Below are positions 48,011 through 60,205 of a stretch of 64,000 nt of DNA, piece after piece. Source of the DNA: Bimuria novae-zelandiae CBS 107.79. Its lineage: Eukaryota > Ascomycota > Dothideomycetes > Pleosporales > Didymosphaeriaceae. The translations under genes were made by a program, and so were the position numbers. Below the pieces are notes generated by a model. It made no database searches. It saw only the letters and a program-made list of their open reading frames with translations, and was not told where the DNA came from. How positions within the stretch are numbered: position 1 is the first letter of the stretch; each line of letters starts with the position of its first letter. The stretch lies in contig ML976661.1 of NCBI GenBank assembly GCA_010015655.1, forward strand, positions 1,048,075 to 1,112,074, in the 5' to 3' direction.

Positions 48011-49009
48011 ATGGCTGACGCATCTGCGGCAGCAACCGGAGCTGCACTCGCAGAGTCTCCCGCACAAAAGCAAGCACGTCTACGACGGGAGCGCAGAGCC
48101 GCAAAGCTCGCCGATGGTGAGAATCGTCTTCAGGCCATAACGGCGCTCCAAGGAGGGACTCACAGGGACATCAAGAAGGACTTGCCTGGTAAGGTTATCT
48201 GCATATGGTGCTATTCAGAACGTTGGGGCTGGATGCAAGCTAACAGCTACCCAGCAAAGCCGTCTGCATCGCCAACACCTGGGCTCTCTGGTGCTGCCAC
48301 GCCAGATCCGGATGAGATCGACATATCTCAACACCACTACGGGCCTATATCACAACAGCCACGTCTACCCTCGCCCTTTGCATTCGATGGCAATTCTACT
48401 CCCCAGGCTGGTGCGGGGCAAGGACCCGAACAGGATCCCATGATGCTGCTGCAGCAGTTAATGGGTGGAGCAGCAGGAGGGATGCCCGGCCTGCCGGGAC
48501 AGTCTGGCGGCCAGCCGGGTGATCTTCCTCCTGGTCTGGCGAATCTTTTCTCTGCCATGGGTGGTGGTGGAGCTGCGCCTGAGCCATCCCCAGAGCAGTC
48601 CTCTGTCTGGTTATGGCGACTCGTCCACGCTCTCTTCTCCTTCGGTCTTGCTGTTTACATTGTCCTCCGCACACCTTTCACCGGCTCCAAGCTATCACGC
48701 GAGGTCCACGGCGACAACGACGACTGGGCGGGCGACACCCTTCCAGCGGAGACATTTGCGCACTTCTTCTACCTCTTCGCTACCTTCGAAGTCGTTCTCC
48801 AAACATCTCGCTACTACATCGAGCGTGGTCAACTGCAAGGAAGCGGCATCCTGAGTACGATAGGCCAGCTACTCCCGGAGCCGTATGCGGGATACATCAG
48901 GGTAGTCGGCCGGTACAGCGTGATATACAGCACCGTGGTTAGCGACGCCATGGTGGTTGTTTTTGTATTAGGAGTCGCGTCTTGGTTCAGAGGCGGTGCG
49001 GCCGCATGA
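48011..49009 (+). CDS. GET2: Get2-like subunit of the GET tail-anchored protein insertion complex
   Basis: Exons 48011-48188 and 48255-49009 (66-nt intron, GTAAGG donor, CTAAC branch, CCCAG acceptor) give 310 residues. The basic N-terminal helix (KQARLRRERRAAKLADGENR, residues 20-39) is the Get2/CAML signature that recruits the Get3 ATPase. A long Pro/Gly/Ser-rich linker follows (about 62-175). Three transmembrane segments are near 177-198, 225-243 and 281-304. Get1-Get2 form the ER receptor that inserts tail-anchored proteins, so the product should sit in the ER membrane. The intron has no stop and a length divisible by three, so the frame stays open if unspliced. I start at the second in-frame ATG (MADASAAATG), because the 52 upstream codons from 47855 look like leader sequence. 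Confidence 0.75.
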   Translation: MADASAAATGAALAESPAQKQARLRRERRAAKLADGENRLQAITALQGGTHRDIKKDLPGKVICIWCYSERWGWMQANSYPAKPSASPTPGLSGAATPDPDEIDISQHHYGPISQQPRLPSPFAFDGNSTPQAGAGQGPEQDPMMLLQQLMGGAAGGMPGLPGQSGGQPGDLPPGLANLFSAMGGGGAAPEPSPEQSSVWLWRLVHALFSFGLAVYIVLRTPFTGSKLSREVHGDNDDWAGDTLPAETFAHFFYLFATFEVVLQTSRYYIERGQLQGSGILSTIGQLLPEPYAGYIRVVGRYSVIYSTVVSDAMVVVFVLGVASWFRGGAAA

Positions 49010-49804
49010 GCGTTGGAGAAATGAGGCTTTGCGTCACCTAACGTCGATATCCATCATATTCATATGACAGGTCGACCTGGTCCAACAAAAGGAACAATGA
49101 AAGGTACAACGAAAGGTACGACAATACACAACGATAACGAGCTTCATCATACCACTTATAGCGAACATCTTACCTCCCGCACGCACGAGAAACGTTCCAC
49201 ATGTTGCACGGTGCTATGCGGGGTGCATGAACCAACGGGTAGGCGCCGAAAGCTACCGCAAGCCCGGATAGAGACTGTGATCGGTCAATTTTCACGTCGA
49301 ACAGGACCCTCGGGCGACAGCCGTGATCGGTGAACATTGTCCCGAGCGGAGGAGCGCGCTTAGGGCTCACGGGGAACCGCAAGAACGCACCATGTATGGG
49401 TTACGTCCCAGACGCTCGGTGGTCGATGGGTCGATGGTCGGCAGATTTCCAACTTAGCCCAATAGTCCGTCCAAGTGCCTGTATTGTGCGCTAATTCATC
49501 TTTTGATATTGAACTTCGGAGCCTACCGCCACAGCATATGTATGAGATCCAAAGTGAACGGTCATGGTGAGAATCGCAAAAAAAAACATAGCCGATGTAT
49601 GTCTTGGAGATTTCTGATGATAATGCTAGATCTTTGATGACCTCGAAACCTAAGTGACTTCTGGACCTCGTGAAGGTACAATACACGTGATATGCACAGC
49701 TCTTGCTCCTCGCATGCTCAACACACAATATCATACAGAATCCCCATGCTTCACTCCCTCTGCCAATGCCCTTTGCCTCTTCTTCTCACAAGCAAGTCTT
49801 CCTT
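49010..49804. other. Intergenic between convergent genes
   Basis: No gene seen. Contains short direct repeats of the type AAAGGTACAACG near 49090-49120. Confidence 0.5.
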
Positions 49805-50708
49805 CTACGCCGCGTTCGGCACCTCACCCCTCGCCAGCTTCAACAATTGGGCCTCCCGCCGCTCCCTCAGCAGTCTCTCTCTCACCTCGATCCTATCTTT
49901 CTCCGCGCGCACCTCGAACTCCTTGAACTCCTCCATCTCCTGCGCCTCCTCGGGCGGCGTCCGCAGCACAACGGCGCCTGTCTTCTCCACGAGCAGGTCT
50001 AGGATCTCGCTCTCATGCAGGGTCTTAATCTCGAACGTGTGCGTCGGCTCGGTCGTGTCAGGTGTGAGCGTATTGCTGGCTTCGGGCGAGGCGTTTGCCG
50101 TCCCGGGGGGGTTCGTAGTCTGCGAGGAAGCCGGGGTCGCAGTGGAGGTGTAGATGTGCAGGTAGGCACCTCCGTTAGGGTCCTTGTGGCGCGTTACGCT
50201 CATGGGAACGGTGGGGTTGCGGTATTTCATTCGGGGCATCATTTCGTGCCAGAAGTGTCTGTCCCGCGCATCCATTAGTCTCTATTCCGTCACGTATCGC
50301 GTCTTGGTTCAAGGTGAGATGATCAGACCTGTGGGTATGATGCGGTTGGTGTATGAGGAAGGGGCTTTCGGCGGTGGTAGGATAGAGATGTGCGGTGCGT
50401 ACCTTGCTCCTCTAAAGGCTGAACCGATGAGTTTGGGGTGGAACTCCAAGTGGATCTTTGTTACTTCTTTGGGGAGTTGTATTGCGCCAGGACCGTTTCG
50501 GATCCATAATAGCTATTCTTTTCCGTCAGCGTTCTATCTGTATGATATGCGAAAGCCGTGGGGATGGTTGTGGAAGCGAGTTGGGCTCTGGAGGGCGAGA
50601 GGTGTACCTTCTGCGGCCATTGTTAGCGGTTGCCATTTCAGTTTCTTCATTCGCAGAATGAAGACTTACTTGGCGCAGGTTTCGCGCCCGCTTTAATATG
50701 TGTACCAT
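49805..50708 (-). CDS. MRP49: Mitochondrial ribosomal protein, L51/S25/CI-B8 domain (mL61/Mrp49-like)
   Basis: Three exons (50670-50708, 50403-50512, 49805-50258; introns 157 and 144 nt) give 200 residues. The N-terminus MVHILKRARNLRQLLWIRNG continues with PGAIQLPKEVTKIHLEF and GARHFWHEMMPRMKYRNP, the core of the thioredoxin-like L51/S25/CI-B8 fold used by several mitochondrial ribosomal proteins. The C-terminal part (about 120-200) is an acidic/basic helical extension. The first exon codes only 13 residues, which supports the reading because it restores the family's usual start. The paralogue (mL61 versus another member) is a judgement, not a computation. It should act in the mitochondrial large subunit. 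Confidence 0.72.
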
Positions 50709-51283
50709 GGTGTATGTGCTGGCCAGCGGCGATGCGGGTGCGGCTGTTGATGCGTCGCGAGATTTTGGATTCAGTTCCGACGATCAGCCGAGCTCAAGCG
50801 TCTGATTGGTCAATGTTGCGGGCACATCAGAGCCTTGCCGCAATATCCATTATCGGGCGTCCCAGTTCACTGAAGATGCGTGGACTTTACGGAATAACTT
50901 TTAACGCTGAAACGACTGGTATATTGATAACGATATCCACGAATTGACCCTCCATATCGACCTGAAGTACAACGCTCCTCGCTTATATCCCAAAAACCCC
51001 CTGTACCGTGGCCGTAAGCTGCGCCGCCAGGCGTGCTAATTACAAGTTACTACCCTGAACAACCGGCCCTAGCGAATCAAATCTACAAGTAAATCGAATG
51101 GATGCTCGCACATAAACGTGTTCCCTGCATCCGGTGAATCATGGGCCACCTTCAATCAAGCAAAGCATCCTCGACTGGTAGGCGTCTACTGTGCTGGGGC
51201 AGGGCGAGCAGGTTGCGGTTGCGTGCGACGGCCCCTGTGGACACATTAGTATGAGAATTCGTAAGGAAAATGCGGCAGGAATC
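50709..51283. other. Intergenic, no gene seen
   Basis: Upstream of the ribosomal protein gene and downstream of the thioredoxin-like gene. Confidence 0.5.
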
Positions 51284-52110
51284 TTACATGAAATTTCGGC
51301 TGACGAGAGAGATGAGGATCATGGGCAACCAGGAAGGCAACTTAGAGAAGCCCCAGAAGACGTATGCGAGCGGGATGGCCAGGCCGTATTGTTGGATGGG
51401 GCCATCGAACGGATGCCAGTAGCCCTCGTACGGTGCAACTTTCTCGTACTCCCCGTTCACAAAGAGCTTCTTGAACGTCTCGGTGGTAGTGGAAGTTCGG
51501 TTAAGGGGCAAGAAACGGACAGTGGCGGCGGGAGCGGACTGATCGGCCAGCGACTTGGGAATCTGGAAATAGTAGACAGACGGTGGGCCGACAGACCATG
51601 AGTTGCACAATATCTGCTCCTTATCGCAATCGACGACGGCGAACTTTGGGGCATTGGGCTGGGCAGCTAGCAAAGGTAGGGAGGCCTGTCATAGCGTCAG
51701 TATCTCAAGCAACCTCTCCTTGGTTGTCTAGTTCCGAAAGCCCTAGCATCGGGTCTTCGAAACAGTGGGAGACGTACGTTCCAGGCTGCTGTGGTGTTGG
51801 CGCACAGTCCAAAGCATGTCGTGTTTCCGCCGTTGATGTATACCAACCAGTCTTGCGTCGTGGGTGCGCTGGCAGTAGGGTCGACCGTCAGAACTTCCTT
51901 CCAGTTCTCCAGTGTCAGCTCATGCTGGATCTGCTCAACGACCTTCGCGGAAGCCGCCTTCACGGGCGATGAAGGGGCGGCGGGTACTGCTGACGAAATG
52001 GCGGCTGTTGCTTGGTTGAGGAAGCCCTTGATCCTATCGAGCAGCGGTACCTGGTCCTGCGCGACAGCCAAAGCGGCGAATGCGAGGAGGAGGGTGGATG
52101 ACGGGCGCAT
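51284..52110 (-). CDS. Conserved fungal secretory-pathway membrane protein, thioredoxin-like
   Basis: Exons 51778-52110 and 51284-51685 (92-nt intron, GTACGT donor, GACAG acceptor) give 244 residues. Residues 1-18 form a signal peptide. A helical, Ala/Ser-rich part leads to a thioredoxin-like region: DWLVYINGG, a C-x3-C motif (Cys99, Cys103), APKFAVVDCDKEQILC and then PPSVYYFQIP, echoing the beta-alpha-beta and cis-Pro elements. The C-terminus has the block PYEGYWHPFDGPIQQYGL and two hydrophobic stretches (about 213-224 and 229-239), likely membrane anchors in the ER. Loss of a classical CXXC argues against oxidase activity. The function is not known to me; the family appears widespread in filamentous fungi. 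Confidence 0.65.
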
Positions 52111-53279
52111 TGTCGCGATGTGTAAGGGTGTTCGATGAATTCGATGGAGAGGGAGCAGGTAGGCTTCGCTGATGATGCGATGGTGCAGTTGAGCCGACAC
52201 GACAGGGTCTAGCTAATGGTTCGCGCAATTATTTATGGGGCTTGACGGCGGCAGCGGGGTTCGCGCCCAACGACACCTGGATATCTCGCGAAACTTCGCC
52301 GTTGAAGGAGAAACAATTGCAAGAGTGAGATCAGGATGACGGATGGGCGAAAGTAGTGTTTATGAGGGGTGACAAGGCAGCAGCGCGCCGTAGAGCGGCA
52401 TGTTTACTATCTTGGCAACCCAGGGCAGTTTGTGTGGAGCTTGGGCCTCGCCCCTTTCCCATTGGACGCCGATATTCACTCCACGATCTTTCAACTGGAT
52501 GGTTCTGACCACAACCTTTCCTGTGCTGTGGCTCGTTGCTCTTGCTCTTACCTTGAGCCTCCCAGAATCCCTTCTCGTACCTCACACTTCAACTCTATCA
52601 AACTCTCAAGATGCATCCGGCAATCATCGTGATTTCGGCTTTACTTTCTTAGCGCATCGGCTAGTCCGCCAATGGGTAAGCGGCAAAGTGCGATGCAACC
52701 TTTCTTCTGGGCGCAATGTAGTTGTGGGCGTATTAACAACAACACATAGAAGAGAACAACACCATTACAGTTATTTCTGACAATTTGTTGTCATTCGAAG
52801 CAGCGCCTGTTTCTTCAATTCTCTGCGAGAACACCACCTCGATCGAACAGACATTGAGCGATGGCAGTACCATCGCGCGCGATGCCCGCCTACCAAAGTA
52901 AACATAATCCAATGCCACAGCGACCGCTCCGAACTCTACTCCTAGGGTACCTACCAGCACAGATACACTTTCTCCCCCACTAGCATTCTGACGATCGAAG
53001 CAACTTCGCCGTGTGCAAATCCACCGCAAAGCCATTTTGCCAACTCCCCGACAAGGCCGCTCTCAACGTCAACTAGACCCATTACGTAGCCTGGAATCCT
53101 TCCTTCTTCCCCTCTCCCAAATCCACCGTTCAGATCAAGCTGCAATGGGCGAACGACGCTCACGTGGAAGCATGGCCGTTAGCCAATCCCTCGAACGCCT
53201 AGGGCCATGCAACAGTTAATAGGGGAGAGGCGCTAGTTTCCCAACCGCGCAAGCAAAAGCCTACGACGGAGCCACGTTC
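52111..53279. other. Intergenic, no confident gene
   Basis: Plus frame 52400-52780 has an ATG and a hydrophobic patch but no family. Overlapping minus frames (52733-53163) include a Gly/Val-rich stretch that might be an exon. I do not call either. Confidence 0.4.
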
Positions 53280-53429
53280 ATGATCGGGCACGAACCGCCA
53301 CACCATGGCACCCATGTCACCCATGACTCTCAGGATCTCATGATCGCGGTGCTCGTTGTTATGATTCCCTTGTTGGTAGTGTCGGTGGGACTGTTCCTCG
53401 TCATGCGCAAGCCGCGTGTTGGTGTTTAG
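53280..53429 (+). CDS. Possible 49-residue single-pass membrane protein
   Basis: ATG 53280 to TAG 53429. A His-rich N-terminus (MIGHEPPHHGTHVTHDSQDL) precedes a strong hydrophobic segment (MIAVLVVMIPLLVVSVGLFL) and a short basic tail (MRKPRVGV). The positive-inside pattern suggests the C-terminus faces the cytosol. The frame is also open upstream to about 53226, so this could be the last exon of a larger gene. No family recognised. Confidence 0.4.
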   Translation: MIGHEPPHHGTHVTHDSQDLMIAVLVVMIPLLVVSVGLFLVMRKPRVGV

Positions 53430-55249
53430 GACGCCGACGGTCAGTGGAGGCATGGTACGACGTGGGCAAGTGCAAGAGACACCATGCGTCAAGACAAGAA
53501 GGGCTCGGCAAGAGGAGAAGGGGTCGAACTGCAGCCATGCGGGGCCCAGGCGCGTGATCGTGAGGTTTGGATAAGGCGGTAGGCCAGTATACCGTTGAGC
53601 CTGCGCCGGTGACGAATCTGTCTCGTGAGGAGATGAAGAAGTAGCAAGCGGATCGTTAGCAGAGTTGTGCCATCATTGAGGCCGTCTTTGTGGCGTATGG
53701 TATCAACCCACTGCTATACGTAGTTGATCTGTTGGACATTCCGGTTCGGGGATGCCGACAGCGCGGGAAAGCAAAGACATTACAGGCGCATTCATGAGTT
53801 TCCTGGGTTGAAGGAGGTGACAGAATGTAAGTCTCCATGTCTCTGTGAGGAGGAGTCTGATGGAGTATTTTCGGTCTGCGGTCACTTCAGCTCGTGAGGC
53901 ACGGCAGAAATGTAGGTCCTCCTCGACACGAATATCCTGAAGCGACTAGCTCGCACTGTTTGCCTGACGACGCGTACTGCTGGCAGCTGGATTTTTACCA
54001 GTTTTGATACGAAACAGGCTATGGGAGAAACGCGCAGCTTAAGGGAGATATTCAGAGCTTGCAAGCACCGTTTGATGGACGCAAGTCCCGAATTTTCCGC
54101 TGCAATCTTCGTCTAGACAACATTTCTTTCCACGCGAGGATCGTCCATTCGGCGGAAACCCTGTGCTTTTTGCAGCTGAACAGTGTGCTCTTCTATTGCT
54201 TGTCTCTTGGTGTGATTTTTGGGGTGGGCAATTTGGTGTCTCTTGGTGATCCGGTAGGAGATTCAGGACGATGAAGGCCAGGGGCACCTAGCAAAGCTAT
54301 ATTGCAGCACCAATACGGGTCATTTTTGCGTGAGACAAGAGACGCTAACTTAATTATAGAGCGCTCGCGTCTTAGTTCCCCTTCCTATGTGAGGAGCACA
54401 CCCCCGAGGTTTTCGCGTTATCATGCACCTCACGACTCTGTACAGAAGCAGAAATTTAACGAGGCGAATGATAGACAGATTAGTACGCTGTCCTAGACTG
54501 CGAATTTCCAATTCCCCGCACTCCCTGATGTCTTTGCATACGTGTAGGTCGGTTGTGCTGAACCGTTCTAGCTTCTCTTTTTCACTGGCAGCGAGTGGTG
54601 AACGGCAATGTGGTACCGCCACGCAGAAGTCACTAAGATCACGCAAAGCAAATTTACACGGCCCACGTCAGTTCAAAGCGTCTCCAGGAGTCCATCCTGG
54701 TGGGTGCTGCTTTGGCACATGTGGTGGAAGGCGGTCAAGGGTGTATGAGGAGGTGGTCGGGGCACAAGTGCTGATCTCTAACCGCATCTGAGCAACCAAT
54801 CTTCATGCGCAATGTGCAGCGTGCTGCAGCAACGCCAGCTTTGCAGACTGCATTCGACACTGGATAGTTCCGTCGCCAGGATTGCGCCAGCCAAGATCAG
54901 CACAATGATGGCCAGCTCTGGTAGTCCTTCAAGCCTACGCGAAAGTAGACTACGTCCATTGCTAGGGCTGTGTGTCTTTCTTGGTAGCAAATTATACAGT
55001 ATTTGTGCGCCACCCACTCACTCGGGGCCCGGGCCGGGGCACTGTTCAAATACATCAGTGGTGTGTGCAGGCTCAGACAGTGGACGCAGCTCCCGTGGCC
55101 TCCGCGGAGATTCATTGCAATGCGTACGAGGTAGAAATATGCTGAGCGAAACGACCTGATTGTCACCGCAGTCTCTTGTGGCGCATTTAAGCTAGCGTAT
55201 ACTGGTATCGAAGCGGGTCACTCGGGGAAGCGAGTCACCCTCGCAAAAC
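53430..55249. other. Intergenic, no confident gene
   Basis: Normal composition. Short frames on both strands, none with a recognisable domain. The AT-rich block starts close to 55260. Confidence 0.45.
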
Positions 55250-55570
55250 ATGACACCTGCAGAAAACACGCATTATCTCTCTACAACACTTATTAATATA
55301 GACGCCCGTAAGTTAGCTATATAATTAGCTATTAGTAATTTTAATATAAATCTTTATCCTAGCTAGCGCGCTATAGCTCAAGCATATAACATTTCTTTAC
55401 CTACTCTCTCTACGCGTATACGCGGCATAATAGATTACGCTACTAGTTACTAGCACTAGTAATAATTAACTCTATAATAAAAAACTTCTTAAGAGAATAG
55501 ATTCTTAAAAAAGACGTGTATACTTATTCTCCCTTATACGCTCACACGTAAGAAATAGTAAATTAAATAT
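55250..55570 (+). pseudogene. pogo-type transposase N-terminal fragment
   Basis: From ATG 55250 the frame gives MTPAENTHYLSTTLINIDAR, then the DNA-binding block RAIAQAYNISLPTLSTRIRG, then after a frame change ILKKDVYTYSP. It is interrupted by stops and then by an LTR-related segment at about 55570. Just upstream, GGGTCACTCG and CGAGTCACCC flank a 6-bp loop as a near-inverted repeat. Confidence 0.6.
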
Positions 55571-58430
55571 TAAAACCCTAAGGGTTAGGTAGTTCTATAA
55601 AATTAAAAATTAGTTTTTAGGCAAGAGTACTATAGGGTAGGAAAGAGGTATTAATAGCTTATACTTATTAATAGGGCGTTAGTAACGTATCTTACTAGTA
55701 TACTACGTACACCAGTAAGCTGCGTACCCTACTAAAACTAATATTGCTTTTTATATAATAGCTTAACAATATAATAGTTCAATTCAATATAAATAGATTT
55801 ATATAATAGTTCTAATCTTAAGGTACACTAGGTCCTTCTATAGCCTTATTCGTAGTAGTTACTGTGTAATGGGATAGGTGCCTTGCCTGCAAAATTAATA
55901 CTATGTGACTTTCTCACCTGTACCAAAAGGTGCATACGAGAATACTAAAGCTAAGTATTACTTGTATAGTATAATATATATAGGATATGCTAGAGTCAGC
56001 ACTAGCGCTAGTAGTTAAACCAGCCTAGTCTAGACCTCTATTAGTAAGGAAGGCCACGTGTTTATCGTGCCTACCTTATTATCTACTGTATATAGATAGT
56101 GCTTGTAGTCGCCCTACACGGTCCTCCTACTCTACCTACTAGAGCGTCCTTCTAGCCTTTATAGCTAGCCTTTAACCTTCCTTAGCCTATAGAGCCCCTT
56201 TAGAGGCAATATTCTGTCTACGCCTATATTGGCGCTGGTAACTCAAAGAGTCTGTTTAGGCGTTTCTACTCAGAGGCATATGGGAGTGCATGGACAAGAA
56301 TGTAACTAAGAATGTACTGAGTGCTAATAGGCCTGATACAAAAGGATTCTAAAAATATACTAAGCTATATATAATAATTAAAGAAACTCTTTATATTAGT
56401 ACTTAGTAAATATTATCATAAAGAGCTAAATGCTAAGCAGTGGAGAAATTATTTAAAAACTAAGGGGCCAGTCTAATAAGGAACTCTAGTAAAAGGAATG
56501 TACAATAGGACTAATAGAGATCTAATATAAAGTAGTATTAGAAAAACAATCTGAAAGACCAAAGTCAATCCAAATTAGATTAGTGTTAGGGAAATAGATT
56601 AAATCGCGTGACATTATAAGTCGGTAACTAAATGGCTGCGTTATAGTACCTGTCCTACTATTATCTATAGAAATAGTTAGTTACTTATAACCTTTAATTC
56701 TCCTCTACTAAGTTTATTACTAAGTTTATTATGAGCTAGTATCTTTTAATAAGCTACGTAATAGCTTAGCTTATAAGGCTTTAAAACTATTATTATAAAT
56801 ATTTACGTATAAGCCTAGCCTACTACTTAACCTAAGTAGTAGTATAAGTTAACTTAGCTATCTATACTACCTTAGCTCCTACTACTATCTCTAGTAGTAA
56901 TAGTATCCTAACTATAGTTAGGCCTAAGAGGACCCAATCTAAACAGGAAGGCAGTAGCCCTATTACTTAAAAGTTAGCCTTATTATTCCGCTCTATAAGA
57001 TAGTCCTACGTATAGGCGAATAGATTAATAGAAACTCTTTCTTATTTATATAATAAATACCTTATTTAGCTAGCTTAGTTATCTTATATTTATATACTAT
57101 CTTAACAGGTAAGAAATAGTTAATATTTAAAGGATATAAAAGGTAGCGTATATAAGTAGGTATATAAATACTAATAATCCTATACAGTTTATAATACTGC
57201 TTGAACTTAGAGGTAGCATAGCTACTATTTACCTATAGTATAAGGTCTTATATACTAATTAAAGTACGCTAGCTAGATAAGTCCTAGCTAATTAATTATT
57301 TAACAATTATTAATAATATCGAGTACCTATTTAGCAGATAGGTTGTTATACTAGCTAGCCTAGTAGTACTTACCAAGTAGAATAATAAAAGGTAGTATAA
57401 ACTACCTAGCTATCTAGATAGTTATAATTATTATATTATAGTTATAATTACTTAGCTATATATATAGTCCTGCCTATAGTGTCTAAGCTAGTTACTACTT
57501 TAGACGTAGAGGCAATCCCTATTATAAAGCCTATTTTATTAAAATTATAAATATTTATATATATAATGCCATACGTCTATCGCGTCTTCTTTATAAGCTT
57601 ATTCTAGATAAAAATATTAATAAAATCCTTATAGAACGCACGCTAACTACAGAAGCTCTTAAACTATTTAGTTTGTAAATCTAGCTAAGTCTTAATAAAG
57701 CGTGATACTAGGTACTTACTTATAAGCTATAGGATTAAGATTTATCCACGCGTAGCTAGTAATTAATTAGTTATCTTACGTATGTTAATAATATAAAGTG
57801 GAAGGTTACGTTAGTTAAAATCTAGAATCTATCCCACTAGACCTTACTCCTTTATAAGACATAGCTTTTAATTTAGTAATCTTATTTTATATTTTAGCTA
57901 GATACCTTAAAGACACGTTTATAGTATTAATTCTAATATATTATAGGCTGCTACTAACGTCCATATAAATATTAACAATTTATTCTAATAGGATGCGATT
58001 ACAAGACTTATTTTACCCACTTATAAAGGCTATATAGGCTACTAGCGTTGTGATATGGTTCATTATAGTGGATGCGTTGTATTATTTTAGTAGGTTGCGC
58101 AGGTTACTAGTGTGCATTACTTAATAGTGAGATATATTATAAAAATTCTAAAATATTAAATCGAGGTAAGCCTAAGTTTAACCTAAATAATAGATTAATA
58201 GATAGATTAGAAACGAAGATAGAAGAGAGCTTTTATATTCTTATATACTTAAGCTAATTACTAAATTAATCACTTTTATAAGGCTGATTAAGTATAGGTT
58301 AATACAGTGGGATAATAAAAAATATTTTATTAAATACCTTTTTGATACTGTAATATTATAGCCAATAGTACGGTTATAGTTAAGTGTAATATATAAAATT
58401 ATAGAATAAAAATGGGGAATAGTATCTATA
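55571..58430. mobile_element. RIP-mutated DNA with LTR-related segments
   Basis: The start (55600-55700) is a RIP-mutated relative of the 62846 LTR (GGCAAGAGTACTATAGGGTA, then AGGTATTAATAGC). Some less mutated patches occur at 55870-56330. Another LTR-like patch is at about 58150-58260. The remaining coding traces (57560-57760) could not be assigned. Confidence 0.45.
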
Positions 58431-60110
58431 GACCTACGTTGTGCTTAGTAACTACCAAAAAAACGTATTACCTTAGTAAGAGAAAGCTAAATTTTGGATT
58501 AACTTTAAGGACTTATAGTTTTCTTTTAAAGGTATAAAATTATTAGGTTCTTTGTACATATCAATTTACTCCTTTTTTTGGTTTATATACCAAATATAAG
58601 TATAGGTTTACCTACAAAGTTGATATTTATAAAGAGTTTTATTAATAAGAAAAAAAAAGTAAGGAAAATTTAACAGTTTAAAGATTAACTAGTATTTATA
58701 TTACACTAGTACTTGATAGACTACTATCTAGCCCTCTTTAAGGTCTCCTAACGTCTAGGTAGTAATAGTATACAAGTATATAGTATCTTTCGCGGTATTT
58801 TCCACCAAGTTTCATATATAACCTTAATAAAAAGGGCTATACTTTTTTTTATAATTATCAAAACCTAAAGAGGTCCTCGGTTTTTTATATAGGTTATTTT
58901 TTAGTACCAAAGAAACGTTTTCGATTGGTGCCATATTAGTTAAATAAGGAGAATAAGGAAAAAGCTTAACGTTATTCCTAATAAACTACATTAAAATATT
59001 AAGGGTTTTGTGGTAAGGAGGGTTGTCTCGTTGTAATTTCTTACCTATAATAAATAACTACCCGAAATCATTATAAAATGTTATGAAAAGATATTATATA
59101 TATTCATATATTAATAAAATATTAAAATTAAAGGAAAAGTAAAAAGAAAAAGTAAAAAGAAAAAGTAAAAAGAAAAAGAATTTAAACTTACCTCTTTCTA
59201 TTAAAGGCTTAATAATAGGAGTTAAAATCCTGTTAATATAATCCTTAGCAGTAAAACTAGACATTATTTTAGGCGTTTTAGTAATAACTAATTTAGATCT
59301 CCCCTATATCTGAATTAATTCCTTAATTTAAACAATAATACTGCGGGATATAACTAAGTTAATATTCTAGTTATTAAAATACTATAGTAGTAGAGACATA
59401 TCTAAATGCCGTTTCTACTGTTTTTGTAAATTAGAATTTTAAAAGACTTACTTTTATTAAAGGTATTTATAATTTTTAAATTTACTGTAGAACTTTCCCT
59501 TACTCTATAGTATTCTCTAATAGCCCTGTGACCTCTTTTAATTACTAACTTATTAGAAAGTTTAAAATTGTTTAAGTTTATATTTTCGATATTGTTTTGT
59601 TAAGTATTAGCAAAAATTAGCCTAGTTTTGGATTTATTCTTATTAAAAAGAGGTTTTTAATAAAGGTCTTTGTCCTATACCCCTTCCTCTGTTAAAGTCT
59701 CCGGAGACTTTTAGTATTGAGATTAAGACTATTTTCGTATAATAGCGTTTTATTTTTTTAGGACTTCTTTCTGAGTTCCTATTAATAACTCTTATGGCTT
59801 TTAAAGAGATTCTTATTCGTCTCCCTTTTTTAACCTCTATATTATTATTATTTAATTCATTTTCTCTCCAAATCCGGTTCATAGTATAATAAATACTGCA
59901 TTTAGGCATTTTAGAAATAGTAGAAATAGTAGAAATAGAAATATTAATTTCTAAAAGACACTAAACTTCAAGTTTGAATTTAGAAAGTTAGGAAGCCATT
60001 TTGTGAGAGTTTCGAGAAAGTAGACGTTAAAAAGACTATGTATAAAAAGGTATTTATATATACTGTAATAGTAATAAGTTAATGTATAATAGACTTTACT
60101 TACTTTACTA
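58430..60110 (-). mobile_element. Tc1/mariner-type element (copy B)
   Basis: About 1.7 kb on the minus strand, the same family as copy A at 8600-12030 and in opposite orientation. The transposase starts at ATG 59909 (MPKCSIYYTMNRIWREN, then LKAIRVINRNSERSPKKIKR, a helix-turn-helix region). The DDE block is DNPPYHKTLNIL, then PYLTNMAPIENV near 58930-59040. It is less broken than copy A in this block but has stops elsewhere. Ends are approximate. Confidence 0.75.
59643..59909 (-). pseudogene. N-terminal part of the copy B transposase
   Basis: 88 uninterrupted codons at the 5' end of the Tc1/mariner transposase: a basic DNA-binding region with KKGRRIRISLKA, then ISILKVSGDFNRG. A stop ends the frame and the rest of the gene continues with further stops, so it is a fragment and not a gene of its own. 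Confidence 0.65.
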
Positions 60111-60205
60111 TTGTGGAGGAGTACTATTAAAACTACTTAAATATAAAGGATCAAAATAAATAGATAAATAAATTACCTAAAATATTAATAAACTAGATAC
60201 CTAAA

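Noticed and set aside
48337..48674. Two minus-strand frames opposite the Get2-like gene
   Set aside because: Shadows of the Gly/Pro-rich linker of the plus-strand gene.
52400..52780. 126-codon open frame with a hydrophobic patch
   Set aside because: Has an ATG but no recognisable family, and composition like its neighbours in other frames.
52733..53163. Overlapping minus-strand frames with Gly/Val-rich sequence
   Set aside because: Neither begins with ATG in good context, and no intron joined them convincingly.
57560..57760. Coding-like trace considered as a DUF3435 (Starship captain) or other tyrosine recombinase
   Set aside because: Catalytic residues and neighbouring motifs could not be matched; too decayed to name.
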